From Ruegeria atlantica (GTDB lineage Bacteria > Pseudomonadota > Alphaproteobacteria > Rhodobacterales > Rhodobacteraceae): a stretch of DNA of 64,000 bases. A program made the position numbers and the translations under genes. The notes under the pieces were generated by a model. It saw nothing but the letters and a program-made list of their open reading frames with translations, was not told the origin of the DNA and searched no databases. Of the stretch, positions 43,352 through 51,257 are shown one piece after another (within the stretch, counting starts at the first letter, position 1; each line of letters opens with the position of its first letter). The stretch is taken from positions 1-64,000 of the forward strand of contig NZ_CYPU01000007.1 of assembly GCF_001458195.1 (NCBI RefSeq), read 5' to 3'.

Positions 43352-43614
43352 ACAAATACCTTGTCACGCGACGCCTGCCCCCGCCTGAGGATCAGAGTAG
43401 ACGGTGCCACCCCCATGGCCACGGCCAATATGTTACGCACCGCCTCGTTTGCCTTGCCGTTTTCGGGCGGCGCGGTAACGAAGATGCGAATGTTTCACTG
43501 ATCGGTCAAAATCCCATCCTTCGCAGCTTTCGGCGTGACCCGGACCTCGATCCCTTCATCGGGTACGGCGCGCGCACTCAGATCCGGTACATTTCGCAGC
43601 TTTGGTTTGGCCAT
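43339..43614 (-). pseudogene. DUF167 (YggU-like) gene with in-frame UGA stop
   Basis: The frame starts MAKPKLRNVPDLSARAVPDE after AGAGGGA, continues IEVRVTPKAAKDGILTDQ, then meets TGA at 43495-43497. It goes on in the same frame as NIRIFVTAPPENGKANEAVR, LAVAMGVAPSTLILRRGQAS and RDKVFVY. Both halves match the DUF167 fold, whose conserved core is PPENGKAN. One base change (GGA to TGA, or similar) explains the break. The product would be 39 residues without the core. Confidence 0.8.
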
Positions 43615-43752
43615 CTTCCCTCTCTTCTTCTTGAACACCCTTGCACGAACGCTCAGGGAGTGAAATTGATCTCCTGCATCCAGCCACTTGCCCTTGAAAC
43701 CCGCCAGATGTTCAACCACATACACAACCGCCTATGTAAAGGAAGTTAACAT

Positions 43753-44331
43753 ATGTCCTTGAAGAATCCGGCCGCTCTGGAGTTTCTGCAATCGCGCCGT
43801 TCGCGCCCTGCAAAAACGCTGATTGAACCCGCCCCCACGCGGGACCAGCTGTTGCCCCTGCTGACCGCCGCTGCACGCAGCCCGGATCATGGCAAGCTGG
43901 AACCCTGGCGTTTTATCGTGCTTGAGAAAAGTGCCATGCCGCGCCTTGCGCAATTGACCGAAGAATGTGGCTCGGCGCTGGGTAAATCCGTTGAGGACAT
44001 AGCCAAGGCCCGCAACCAGTTCGACATGGGCCATCTGGCGGTCGCCGTGATCGAGGTTCAAAAACCCTCCGCGAAAATCCCTGCAATCGAACAGACCTAT
44101 TCCGCTGGCGCAGTGTGCCTGGCTTTGCTGAACGCGGCACTAGCTGCGGGGTGGGGCGCAAACTGGCTGTCCGGTTGGCAGACCCACGACCGCGACTTTT
44201 GCCAAAAAGCGTTCGGGCTGCAAGAAAACGAACGCGTCGCGGGTCTGGTCCATATCGCGACCGAGGGCAAAGCACCGCCCGAAAGACCCCGCCCTGACGT
44301 GGATGGGTTGACTCAGTGGGTTTCGGAATGA
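43753..44331 (+). CDS. Nitroreductase-family protein (YdjA-like)
   Basis: 192 residues. The FMN-binding arginine motif is FLQSRRSRPAKT near the start, and AARSPDHGKLEPWRFIVLE is the typical YdjA segment. GAVCLALLNAALAAGWGANWLSG forms the central helix, and FGLQENERVAGLVHIATEG the C-terminal strand. These are homodimeric NAD(P)H-dependent flavoenzymes with unknown natural substrate. The stop overlaps the next start (ATGA). Confidence 0.85.
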   Translation: MSLKNPAALEFLQSRRSRPAKTLIEPAPTRDQLLPLLTAAARSPDHGKLEPWRFIVLEKSAMPRLAQLTEECGSALGKSVEDIAKARNQFDMGHLAVAVIEVQKPSAKIPAIEQTYSAGAVCLALLNAALAAGWGANWLSGWQTHDRDFCQKAFGLQENERVAGLVHIATEGKAPPERPRPDVDGLTQWVSE

Positions 44332-45026
44332 CCATTCTCAACGCCTTTTTTGCAGCGCTGGGACAAATCGGCGACCCAAAGTTCCGGGCTGTCCTATTGC
44401 GCGGCGTTGGTCTGACGATCGTTTTGCTGATCGCCGCTTGTGCTTTGGCAATCTGGCTGATCAACCGGCTGTCGGGGAACGAGATCTCTCTGCCCTTTAT
44501 CGGTGCCGTGCCGTGGCTGAACGACGTGCTGAACTATTCCGGCATCTTTGTCGTCCTGATCCTGCCCGTATTTCTGATGGTTCCGGTGGCCTCGGCGATT
44601 ACGTCGATGTTTCTGGAAGACGTTGCGCAAGCGGTCGAAGACAAGCATTACCCATCTTTGCCTGCTGTGCCCGGCATTCCATTCAGCGAAAGCCTGCGCG
44701 ACGGGCTGAGCTTCATGGGGGTTCTGATCGTTGCCAATCTGCTGGCCCTGATCCTCTATGCGATCTTTACTCCGCTCACCCCCTTCATCTTCTGGGGCAT
44801 GAACGGTTTCTTGTTGGGACGGGAATACTTTACGTTGGCTGCCATGCGCAGGTTGGGTCGGGAAGGTGCACGTAAGCTGCGCGCCAAACACGCAACAACC
44901 ATCTGGATGGCAGGCATTTTGATGGCGATCCCGCTATCCGTGCCCTTGGTGAACCTTGTGATCCCAATCCTTGGCGTCGCAACGTTCACCCATATCTACC
45001 ACAAGCTATCAGGGCCTATGGCTTAA
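44328..45026 (+). CDS. EI24-domain (CysZ-like) membrane protein
   Basis: 232 residues with about four to five membrane helices: ILNAFFAALGQIGDPKFRAV then GLTIVLLIAACALAIWLI, SGIFVVLILPVFLMVPVASA and GVLIVANLLALILYAIF. The segment FWGMNGFLLGREYFTLAAMR and HATTIWMAGILMAIPLSVPL fit the EI24 domain. In E. coli the relative CysZ imports sulfate; that role is not certain here. Coupled to the nitroreductase gene. Confidence 0.82.
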   Translation: MTILNAFFAALGQIGDPKFRAVLLRGVGLTIVLLIAACALAIWLINRLSGNEISLPFIGAVPWLNDVLNYSGIFVVLILPVFLMVPVASAITSMFLEDVAQAVEDKHYPSLPAVPGIPFSESLRDGLSFMGVLIVANLLALILYAIFTPLTPFIFWGMNGFLLGREYFTLAAMRRLGREGARKLRAKHATTIWMAGILMAIPLSVPLVNLVIPILGVATFTHIYHKLSGPMA

Positions 45027-45029
45027 AGA

Positions 45030-45305
45030 TCAGCCGTGCGGCTCCAGCTGGTTCAACCAGTCGAAATCACGCACAGAAATCACGCCGGACAGGATGATGC
45101 CTGCTATAATGGCCCAGAGCACCACCGTGATACCGGTGGTGATCCACATCTTTTTCTTCAGGTGATGCTCTTCCGGTGCGCCCGCGTGGGTGCCTGGAAC
45201 GATATCACCCAGATCGCCCTGCGTCTTGATGCGGATTGGCAGCACCACCAGCAAGGTCATGAACCAGATCACGGCGAACAGAACGGCCGCACCAGTAATC
45301 GACAT
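45030..45305 (-). CDS. DUF1467 membrane protein
   Basis: 91 residues, two membrane helices (AAVLFAVIWFMTLLVVLPI and WITTGITVVLWAIIAGIILS). The loop RIKTQGDLGDIVPGTHAGAP is the family hallmark. In Rhodobacterales the gene commonly follows the methylmalonyl-CoA epimerase gene, as here (21-base gap). Function unknown. Confidence 0.85.
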   Translation of the reverse strand: MSITGAAVLFAVIWFMTLLVVLPIRIKTQGDLGDIVPGTHAGAPEEHHLKKKMWITTGITVVLWAIIAGIILSGVISVRDFDWLNQLEPHG

Positions 45306-45326
45306 CTCATCCCCTCCGGGGTTAGG

Positions 45327-45731
45327 TTACACCTGTTCCAGCTCGACCAGGCAGCCGTTAAAATCTTTGGGGTGCAGGAACAGCACCGGTTTACCATGCG
45401 CACCGATCTTGGGCTCACCCGAACCCAGCACGCGTGCGCCGGTTTCCTTCAGGTGATCGCGGGCAGCGATGATATCCTCGACCTCATAGCAGACATGGTG
45501 GATGCCGCCAGCGGGGTTCTTTTCCAGAAACCCGTTGATCGGGCTGTCATCGCCCATCGGATAGAGCAGTTCGATCTTGGTATTGGGCAGTTCGATGAAC
45601 ACAACTGTGACGCCGTGATCCGGCTCATCCTGTGGCGCGCCGACTTTCGCGCCCAGCGCGTTGCGGTACTGCTCCGAGGCGGCCTCAAGATCGGGTACGG
45701 CAATGGCTACGTGGTTCAGTCGACCAATCAT
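45327..45731 (-). CDS. mce: Methylmalonyl-CoA epimerase
   Basis: 134 residues, vicinal-oxygen-chelate fold. It interconverts the 2S and 2R forms of methylmalonyl-CoA in propionyl-CoA breakdown. Metal ligands are the His in GRLNHVAIAVPD, the His of GGIHHVCYEV and the late Glu of NGCLVELEQ. FIELPNTKIELLYPMGDDSPI also fits the family. First gene of a two-gene operon with the DUF1467 protein. Confidence 0.92.
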   Translation of the reverse strand: MIGRLNHVAIAVPDLEAASEQYRNALGAKVGAPQDEPDHGVTVVFIELPNTKIELLYPMGDDSPINGFLEKNPAGGIHHVCYEVEDIIAARDHLKETGARVLGSGEPKIGAHGKPVLFLHPKDFNGCLVELEQV

Positions 45732-45865
45732 GGAACTCTCCTCTATTCTGCGTTGCAGCGGTTATGGGGGCAGATTGAACAAAGAACAAGTGCGCCAAAT
45801 TGCCGTTAACGCCCTGTTAGCCAGAAGTTGCTAGCGTGAGGTATCTGCTGATTAGGAGTTCCGCC

Positions 45866-46582
45866 ATGGACGATTCGAGCCCCTTCGCCTCTCCCGCGCA
45901 GCCGACGGCCAAGCGGCCCCTGCTGGGACAAACTATTCTGGTTGTGGATGACAGCCGCTATGCCTGCGACGCCATCCGCTTGATGTGCCTGCACAGCGGC
46001 GCGCGCATCAGGCGGGCGGATTGCCTGCAATCGGCACGGCGTCACCTGCAGATCTACCGCCCCTCTGTCATCATTGTAGACATGGGTCTGCCGGACGGGT
46101 CCGGCGCGGATCTGATCGCCGATCTGTCTGAGGCTGCGCCCCGTATTGGGGCCATTCTTGGCATGTCCGGGGATGACCACATGAAACGCACCGCAATGCG
46201 GGCCGGTGCCGACGGTTTTCTGGAAAAACCCCTCAAATCGCTGACCTATTTCCAGACATCCGTTCTGGAACGTTTGCCCGAAGATCGCCGCCCCAGCAGC
46301 CTGCATGCCGTCCGGGATGAAATCATTAACGCCGATCCGTTGGCCTATCAGGATGACGTGGCCCATATCGCCGACATTTTGGCTGGTCCGAATGATCAGC
46401 GCACGCTGGATTACGCGGCACAGTTTCCGCGCGGGGTTGCCCGCGATGCCGAGGATACGGTTTTGGCCGAAGCGGCGCAGCGGCTTGCCGAGCCCCGGGC
46501 AGACGGGACCCCAATAACGGCCATGGCCGCTCAGGTCGCCGGGATTTTGCAGACCCGTTTGGAACAGCGTGAGGCGATTTGA
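45866..46582 (+). CDS. Response regulator with helical C-terminal region
   Basis: 238 residues. The receiver domain (about 25-145) has acidic residues in LVVDDSRYACDAIRLM, the phosphorylated Asp in VIIVDMGLPDGSGADLI, a Ser in GMSGDDHMKR and the Lys in FLEKPLKS. The C-terminal 100 residues are helical (DPLAYQDDVAHIADILAG, TLDYAAQFPRGVARDAEDTV) and do not match a standard DNA-binding domain. It may signal by protein contact. TAGGAG precedes ATG at 45866. No histidine kinase lies next to it. Confidence 0.85.
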   Translation: MDDSSPFASPAQPTAKRPLLGQTILVVDDSRYACDAIRLMCLHSGARIRRADCLQSARRHLQIYRPSVIIVDMGLPDGSGADLIADLSEAAPRIGAILGMSGDDHMKRTAMRAGADGFLEKPLKSLTYFQTSVLERLPEDRRPSSLHAVRDEIINADPLAYQDDVAHIADILAGPNDQRTLDYAAQFPRGVARDAEDTVLAEAAQRLAEPRADGTPITAMAAQVAGILQTRLEQREAI

Positions 46583-46583
46583 G

Positions 46584-46703
46584 ATGATGACCGCTTACTT
46601 CATAACCGCAACGATCCTGTGCCTTTGGGTCTACTGGCAAACCCGCGCTACCGCCCGTGATATTCGCTCCAGCCGAAAGTCATTTAGGGACCCATGGGAA
46701 TAG
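46584..46703 (+). CDS. Small single-pass membrane protein
   Basis: 39 residues: MMTAYFITATILCLWVYWQT forms one membrane helix, and TARDIRSSRKSFRDPWE a charged tail (positive-inside). It starts one base after the stop of the response regulator gene, so it is probably made by translational coupling. A terminator follows about 90 bases later. Function unknown. Confidence 0.5.
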   Translation: MMTAYFITATILCLWVYWQTRATARDIRSSRKSFRDPWE

Positions 46704-46791
46704 GTCGCCAACAAACGGGCTATGCAGACCTGTAACCAAGCTATGAATACCGGTCCATAGCCATGACCTTTGCACAAGCGCAAGCCATGAG

Positions 46792-46822
46792 AAAACCCGC
46801 TGCAGGGTAAGCAGCGGGTTTT
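46792..46822. terminator. Bidirectional terminator, response regulator and aspS
   Basis: The perfect 12-bp stem AAAACCCGCTGC / GCAGCGGGTTTT with a seven-base loop lies between convergent genes. Confidence 0.92.
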
Positions 46823-46829
46823 GTCATTC

Positions 46830-48605
46830 TCAGTCCTGAGGGATGATCCGCAGGCCCAGCTCCATCATCTGATCCGAAGTCGGATCGGATGGTGCGTCCA
46901 TCATCAGGTCCTCGGCACGCTGGTTCATGGGGAACATCATGACCTCGCGGATGTTGGCTTCATCGGCCAGCAGCATCACGATACGGTCGATACCAGCGGC
47001 GCAGCCACCGTGCGGCGGGGCACCATAATGGAAGGCGTTGAACAGCGCACCAAAGCGGCTTTTGACTTCATCCTCGCCATAGCCTGCCAGCTCAAAGGCC
47101 TTCAGCATGATCTCGGGCTTGTGGTTTCGGATTGCACCCGACACCAGCTCATATCCGTTACAGGCGAGGTCGTACTGATAGCCGCGCACGTCCAGAGGAT
47201 TGCCTTCCAGAGCCTCCAATCCGCCCTGCGGCATCGAGAACGGGTTGTGTTCAAAGTCGATGGCACCGGATTCTTCGTCCTGCTCGTAGATCGGAAAATC
47301 CACGATCCAGGCAAAGGCCAAGCGGTCTTTCTCGGTCAGGTTCAGTTCCTCACCGATCACATCACGCGCTTTACCAGCGACCTTTTCAAAGGCTTTGGGC
47401 TTGCCACCCAGGAAGAATGCCGCATCGCCGACACTCAGACCCAGTTGCTGACGGATGGCCTCGGTGCGTTCGGGGCCGATGTTTTTAGCCAGCGGACCTG
47501 CGGCCTCCATCCCTTCGCCCTGATCGCGCCAGAAGATGTAGCCCATGCCGGGCAGACCCTCTTTCTGAGCGAATGCGTTCATGCGGTCGCAGAACTTACG
47601 GCTACCACCGGTCGGCGCGGGGATGGCGCGGATTTCGGTGCCTTCCTGCTCCAGCAGCTTCGCGAAAATCGCGAAGCCAGACCCGCGGAAGTGGTCAGAG
47701 ACCACTTGCATTTTGATAGGGTTCCGCAGATCGGGCTTGTCGCTGCCGTACCACAGCGCCGCATCTTTGTAGGAAATCTGCGGCCATTCCTGATCGACCT
47801 TACGCCCTCCGCCGAACTCTTCGAACACACCGGTCAGAACCGGCTGGATCGTGTCGAACACGTCCTGCTGTTCGACAAACGACATCTCAAGGTCAAGCTG
47901 GTAGAAATCAGTGGGCGAGCGGTCGGCACGTGGGTCTTCGTCACGGAAGCAGGGCGCGATCTGAAAATACTTGTCGAAGCCCGACACCATGATCAGCTGT
48001 TTGAACTGCTGTGGGGCCTGCGGCAGCGCGTAGAACTTGCCCGGGTGCAAACGCGACGGCACAAGGAAGTCACGCGCGCCTTCAGGCGACGATGCGGTGA
48101 TAATCGGCGTCTGATATTCGCGGAAACCCTGATCCCACATGCGCTTGCGCATCGAGGCGACAACGTCCGAACGCAGGGTCATGTTCTGCTGCATCGCCTC
48201 GCGGCGCAGGTCCAGGTAACGGTAGCGCAGACGCGTTTCCTCGGGGTATTCCTGATCTCCGAACACCATCAGCGGCAGTTCGTCAGCCGCGCCCAGAACC
48301 TCAAGCTCCCGCACGTAAACTTCAATCTCACCGGTCGGCAGTTTCGAGTTCACCAGTTCCGGGTCACGTGCTTTGACGGTGCCGTCGATGCGGATACACC
48401 ATTCCGAACGTACTTTCTCAAGCTCGGCAAAAGCTGCACTGTCGCCATCACACAGAACCTGTGTCACACCGAAATGATCGCGCAGATCGATGAACAGCAC
48501 GCCGCCGTGATCTCGTACCCGATGCACCCAACCGGACAGGCGGACGGTTTCACCGACATTGGCGGCGGTCAGTGCGGCGCAGGTGTGGCTGCGGTAGGCA
48601 TGCAT
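46830..48605 (-). CDS. aspS: Aspartyl-tRNA synthetase
   Basis: 591 residues, bacterial type. The N-terminal OB anticodon domain is [20 protein letters not shown]. Class II motif 1 is near [20 protein letters not shown], motif 2 is [19 protein letters not shown]-like ([18 protein letters not shown]), and motif 3 is [19 protein letters not shown]. The bacterial insertion (GAD) domain lies between motifs 2 and 3. The ATG at 48605 begins [12 protein letters not shown], matching the family start. Confidence 0.97.
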   Translation of the reverse strand: MHAYRSHTCAALTAANVGETVRLSGWVHRVRDHGGVLFIDLRDHFGVTQVLCDGDSAAFAELEKVRSEWCIRIDGTVKARDPELVNSKLPTGEIEVYVRELEVLGAADELPLMVFGDQEYPEETRLRYRYLDLRREAMQQNMTLRSDVVASMRKRMWDQGFREYQTPIITASSPEGARDFLVPSRLHPGKFYALPQAPQQFKQLIMVSGFDKYFQIAPCFRDEDPRADRSPTDFYQLDLEMSFVEQQDVFDTIQPVLTGVFEEFGGGRKVDQEWPQISYKDAALWYGSDKPDLRNPIKMQVVSDHFRGSGFAIFAKLLEQEGTEIRAIPAPTGGSRKFCDRMNAFAQKEGLPGMGYIFWRDQGEGMEAAGPLAKNIGPERTEAIRQQLGLSVGDAAFFLGGKPKAFEKVAGKARDVIGEELNLTEKDRLAFAWIVDFPIYEQDEESGAIDFEHNPFSMPQGGLEALEGNPLDVRGYQYDLACNGYELVSGAIRNHKPEIMLKAFELAGYGEDEVKSRFGALFNAFHYGAPPHGGCAAGIDRIVMLLADEANIREVMMFPMNQRAEDLMMDAPSDPTSDQMMELGLRIIPQD

Positions 48606-48683
48606 GGATTTATCCCTTCGGGCGTAGAATTCGTCGCGCCGGTACACCCTGTCAGGCTTGGAAAGTCAAGGCAGGTCGCGCCG

Positions 48684-49355
48684 TCAAAACGGCCTTTGCA
48701 CGTTGCCGGAATAGAAATAGATGCCCAGACCCGCCGCAAAGATAACATTCCCTGCAATCGCGTGCAGCAGGACCGCGTAAAAAAACGACCCGCGTTGGCG
48801 GTAGGCCCAAGTGAACAACAGCCCTCCGCCAAAGGTCATGACGGCGACAATCCAGCTCCAGTACATCAGGTGGGCCAGCGAAAACAGGGACGCGTTCAGC
48901 AGGTAAGCCGCCTTCCCGTTTGGAAGGATCGCCTGGTAGCGGCGGAAAAACAGTGATCGGAACAAAAGCTCTTGCGGCAGAGCCGAAGCGATCGGGTACG
49001 CCAGCCAGATCACTACCAGGAATTCGGGCCGGTAGAGAAGCATGCGAAATGCAACGTCCGGTCGCATCGCCATAACGACCGCCGAGCAAAACGCCGTCAT
49101 GCCGACAGTGAAGAGAGCGAGCTCGCGCCACGTCCAATTGCGCCAGTTGTACCGAAGTTCGGCCCAGGCAAAGCCAGGTGTGTAGTGGAGCAGGATGATA
49201 CCGATGGCCGTGAAGGTGAACAGCGACGGAAACATCCAATTCGGAGGGAAGAAGACTGCAATCAGAACTGGTACTGCGGCAAAGAACAGACCGAACTCCA
49301 GCCGTAGCCGCAGGTGAAGCGCCCCGTCATGCGCCCAATCGCTCTGTTTGCTCAC
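48684..49355 (-). CDS. CPBP-family intramembrane metalloprotease
   Basis: 223 residues, about six to seven membrane helices. Motif 1 is ASALPQELLFRSLFFRR, the CPBP E-E-x-x-x-R with Gln in place of the first Glu, as in a known subgroup. Motif 2 is FSLAHLMYW, and the last ligand region is LLHAIAGNVIF. The family includes CAAX proteases and bacteriocin-immunity proteins. The start overlaps the pabC stop, giving a pabB-pabC-CPBP transcription unit. Confidence 0.85.
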   Translation of the reverse strand: MSKQSDWAHDGALHLRLRLEFGLFFAAVPVLIAVFFPPNWMFPSLFTFTAIGIILLHYTPGFAWAELRYNWRNWTWRELALFTVGMTAFCSAVVMAMRPDVAFRMLLYRPEFLVVIWLAYPIASALPQELLFRSLFFRRYQAILPNGKAAYLLNASLFSLAHLMYWSWIVAVMTFGGGLLFTWAYRQRGSFFYAVLLHAIAGNVIFAAGLGIYFYSGNVQRPF

Positions 49356-49999
49356 AATACCGCCAACTCCGCCCGGATCAGGCCACGTAAGGAATTCCCT
49401 ACGAAAACTTTTTCCGCGTTTTTCAGATCGGTCAATAACAAGACGCTTTCGGTAACCTGTTTATTATCAAGTAGTTCTTCACGCAAAATTCCCGGAAGCA
49501 ACCCACAGGTCAGCTTTGGCGTCAGACGGCGGCCGTCCGGCATGTGCAGGAACAGGTTGGTGATGGTCCCTTCGCACAGTTCGTCACGTTCGTTCAGGAA
49601 CAGAAATTCGTCTATTCCGTCAGGCAACGATGCGCGGGCCGTGTTATAAACAGAGCGTTGTGTCGTCTTGTGCTGCAACCAAACATCCGACGCGGAAAGC
49701 CGCATTTCGGTGACCGCGACCCGCCATAATGGTGGGTTGTCGGCCAAAGCTCCGGTGGTCACATCGTATGTTCCATCAACTGCCAGTGTAAGCCGGCACC
49801 GCAAAGGTGATTGCCCTACGACAGTTTCCAGTGCTTGGATGGCCGCGCCCGCATCGAAAGGAATGCCCATAGCGGCAGATGACCGGGCCATTCGGGACAG
49901 ATGCCGATCCCGACGAACAAACCCTTGCCCGGGTCGAAAGGCGAGTGTTTCGATCAGGCGGAAGTCAGGGTCAGCTGGTGGGCAAAGCGAGCTTTCCAT
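49352..49999 (-). CDS. pabC: Aminodeoxychorismate lyase-like class IV aminotransferase
   Basis: 215 residues, fold type IV PLP enzyme. Expected role: release of pyruvate from aminodeoxychorismate to give p-aminobenzoate for folate. Visible segments are FRPGQGFVRRDRHLSRMARS, YNTARASLPDGIDEFLFLNE, CEGTITNLFLHMPDGRRLTP and CGLLPGILREELL. It overlaps the pabB gene by 46 bases. It is shorter than E. coli PabC, as usual for this alphaproteobacterial form. Confidence 0.85.
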   Translation of the reverse strand: MESSLCPPADPDFRLIETLAFRPGQGFVRRDRHLSRMARSSAAMGIPFDAGAAIQALETVVGQSPLRCRLTLAVDGTYDVTTGALADNPPLWRVAVTEMRLSASDVWLQHKTTQRSVYNTARASLPDGIDEFLFLNERDELCEGTITNLFLHMPDGRRLTPKLTCGLLPGILREELLDNKQVTESVLLLTDLKNAEKVFVGNSLRGLIRAELAVL

Positions 50000-51087
50000 A
50001 ACGCTTCCTCATATTCCGATGGGGCCGTGCTGTCCCAGATCACTCCACCGCCGACATTGAGGGTGGCCGAGCCATCCTCGACCATCAGCGTCCGGATCGC
50101 CACGTTGAATTCGGAACGCCCGTCCGGCGCGGCCCACCCGATTGCACCGCAATATACATCGCGAGGCCAAGGTTCGAGATCGGACAGAATCTCCATGGCT
50201 CGAATTTTGGGGGCACCGGTGATGGAACCGCAGGGAAACAGAGCGGTCAGGATATCGGACAGCTCGGCGCCCATATGCAGCTGCGCCTGCACCAGCGAGA
50301 TCATCTGATGCACGGTCGCATAGGTTTCGACCTTGAACAGCTCGGGCACTTTGACGGATCCGGGCATCGCGACGCGGCTGATATCGTTGCGCAACAGATC
50401 GACGATCATCAGGTTTTCAGCCCGGTTCTTTTCGTCGACTGCCAGGAACGCGCGACGCCGGGCGTCTTCAGCCATATCCTCGCTGCGGGGTTGGGTCCCC
50501 TTCATCGGGCGGGTTTCGATCCCGCGGTCCGCGTTCGTGCGAAAGAACAGTTCAGGAGACCGGCTGAGCAGGTCGGGCAAACCATCCTGCTGGATCAGCG
50601 CGCCGTGACCAACGGGCTGTCCGGCCGTGAGCGCGGCATAAAGCGCGGCGCTATCGCCCTCTACAGTCATATCAATCGGGAATGTCAGGTTGGCCTGATA
50701 GATATCCCCTGCCCCAATGGCGTCATGCACGTGTTGAAACGCCTGCGTGTACCGCGCCTCGTCCCAGCGCGGCTCAAACTGGGTCACGCCACCGGATGCA
50801 ACCGGCAATTCCCGCTGAATGGGGCGATCATAAACACCGAAGCATAGTAAAGGCAGCTGGCGGCCTTCTGGCATGCGCTCAGACAGGCGCGGTTCCAGCA
50901 CGTACCCCAGCTCATAGCTGGCATAGCCAGCCAACCAAGCCCCTTGCGCGCGCGCCTCGTCCAGCGCCTCCAACGCTTGGGGCACGTCCTCCGCATTGTC
51001 CGCGCGGATCATTTCGGCTGGCCGGTCAAAACTGGTTCCTGACCCGGCTGGCCCCTGATCAAAACGAATACGCAATTGCATCCTCAT
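49954..51087 (-). CDS. pabB: Aminodeoxychorismate synthase component I
   Basis: About 377 residues, chorismate-binding family. Visible segments are GDIYQANLTFPIDM, LLSRSPELFFRTNADRGIET, PMKGTQPR, the ENLMIVDLLRNDISRVA motif and the active-site SITGAPKIRAMEILSDLEP-like sequence, ending NVGGGVIWDS. It makes 4-amino-4-deoxychorismate from chorismate and ammonia, with an amidotransferase subunit encoded elsewhere. The start is uncertain: 51087 (MRMQLRI) or 51081 (MQLRIRF). Confidence 0.88.
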   Translation of the reverse strand: MRMQLRIRFDQGPAGSGTSFDRPAEMIRADNAEDVPQALEALDEARAQGAWLAGYASYELGYVLEPRLSERMPEGRQLPLLCFGVYDRPIQRELPVASGGVTQFEPRWDEARYTQAFQHVHDAIGAGDIYQANLTFPIDMTVEGDSAALYAALTAGQPVGHGALIQQDGLPDLLSRSPELFFRTNADRGIETRPMKGTQPRSEDMAEDARRRAFLAVDEKNRAENLMIVDLLRNDISRVAMPGSVKVPELFKVETYATVHQMISLVQAQLHMGAELSDILTALFPCGSITGAPKIRAMEILSDLEPWPRDVYCGAIGWAAPDGRSEFNVAIRTLMVEDGSATLNVGGGVIWDSTAPSEYEEALWKARFAHQLTLTSA

Positions 51088-51257
51088 TTGTCGTGCTGCG
51101 CGGTATAGAGAATACGCCGCCAAGGGAAAGGGGGGAAAGCGGCAATTTCGCCCCTGTTTTCGATCCCCCTTGCACCTTTTCGCGCGGTCCCTATAACGCA
51201 GGACAATTTGGGCGCTTGGGGGTGCCCTGAATCGCGGACAATCGAAGGAACGTGGCC

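Noticed and set aside
43495-43497. Selenocysteine readthrough at the DUF167 UGA
   Set aside because: The family has Gly-like residues here, not Cys, and no stem-loop typical of a bacterial SECIS follows. A nonsense mutation is simpler.
46821-48956. 711-codon open frame on the plus strand
   Set aside because: It lies exactly opposite aspS, whose protein is fully conserved. It is a GC-bias shadow frame without family motifs.
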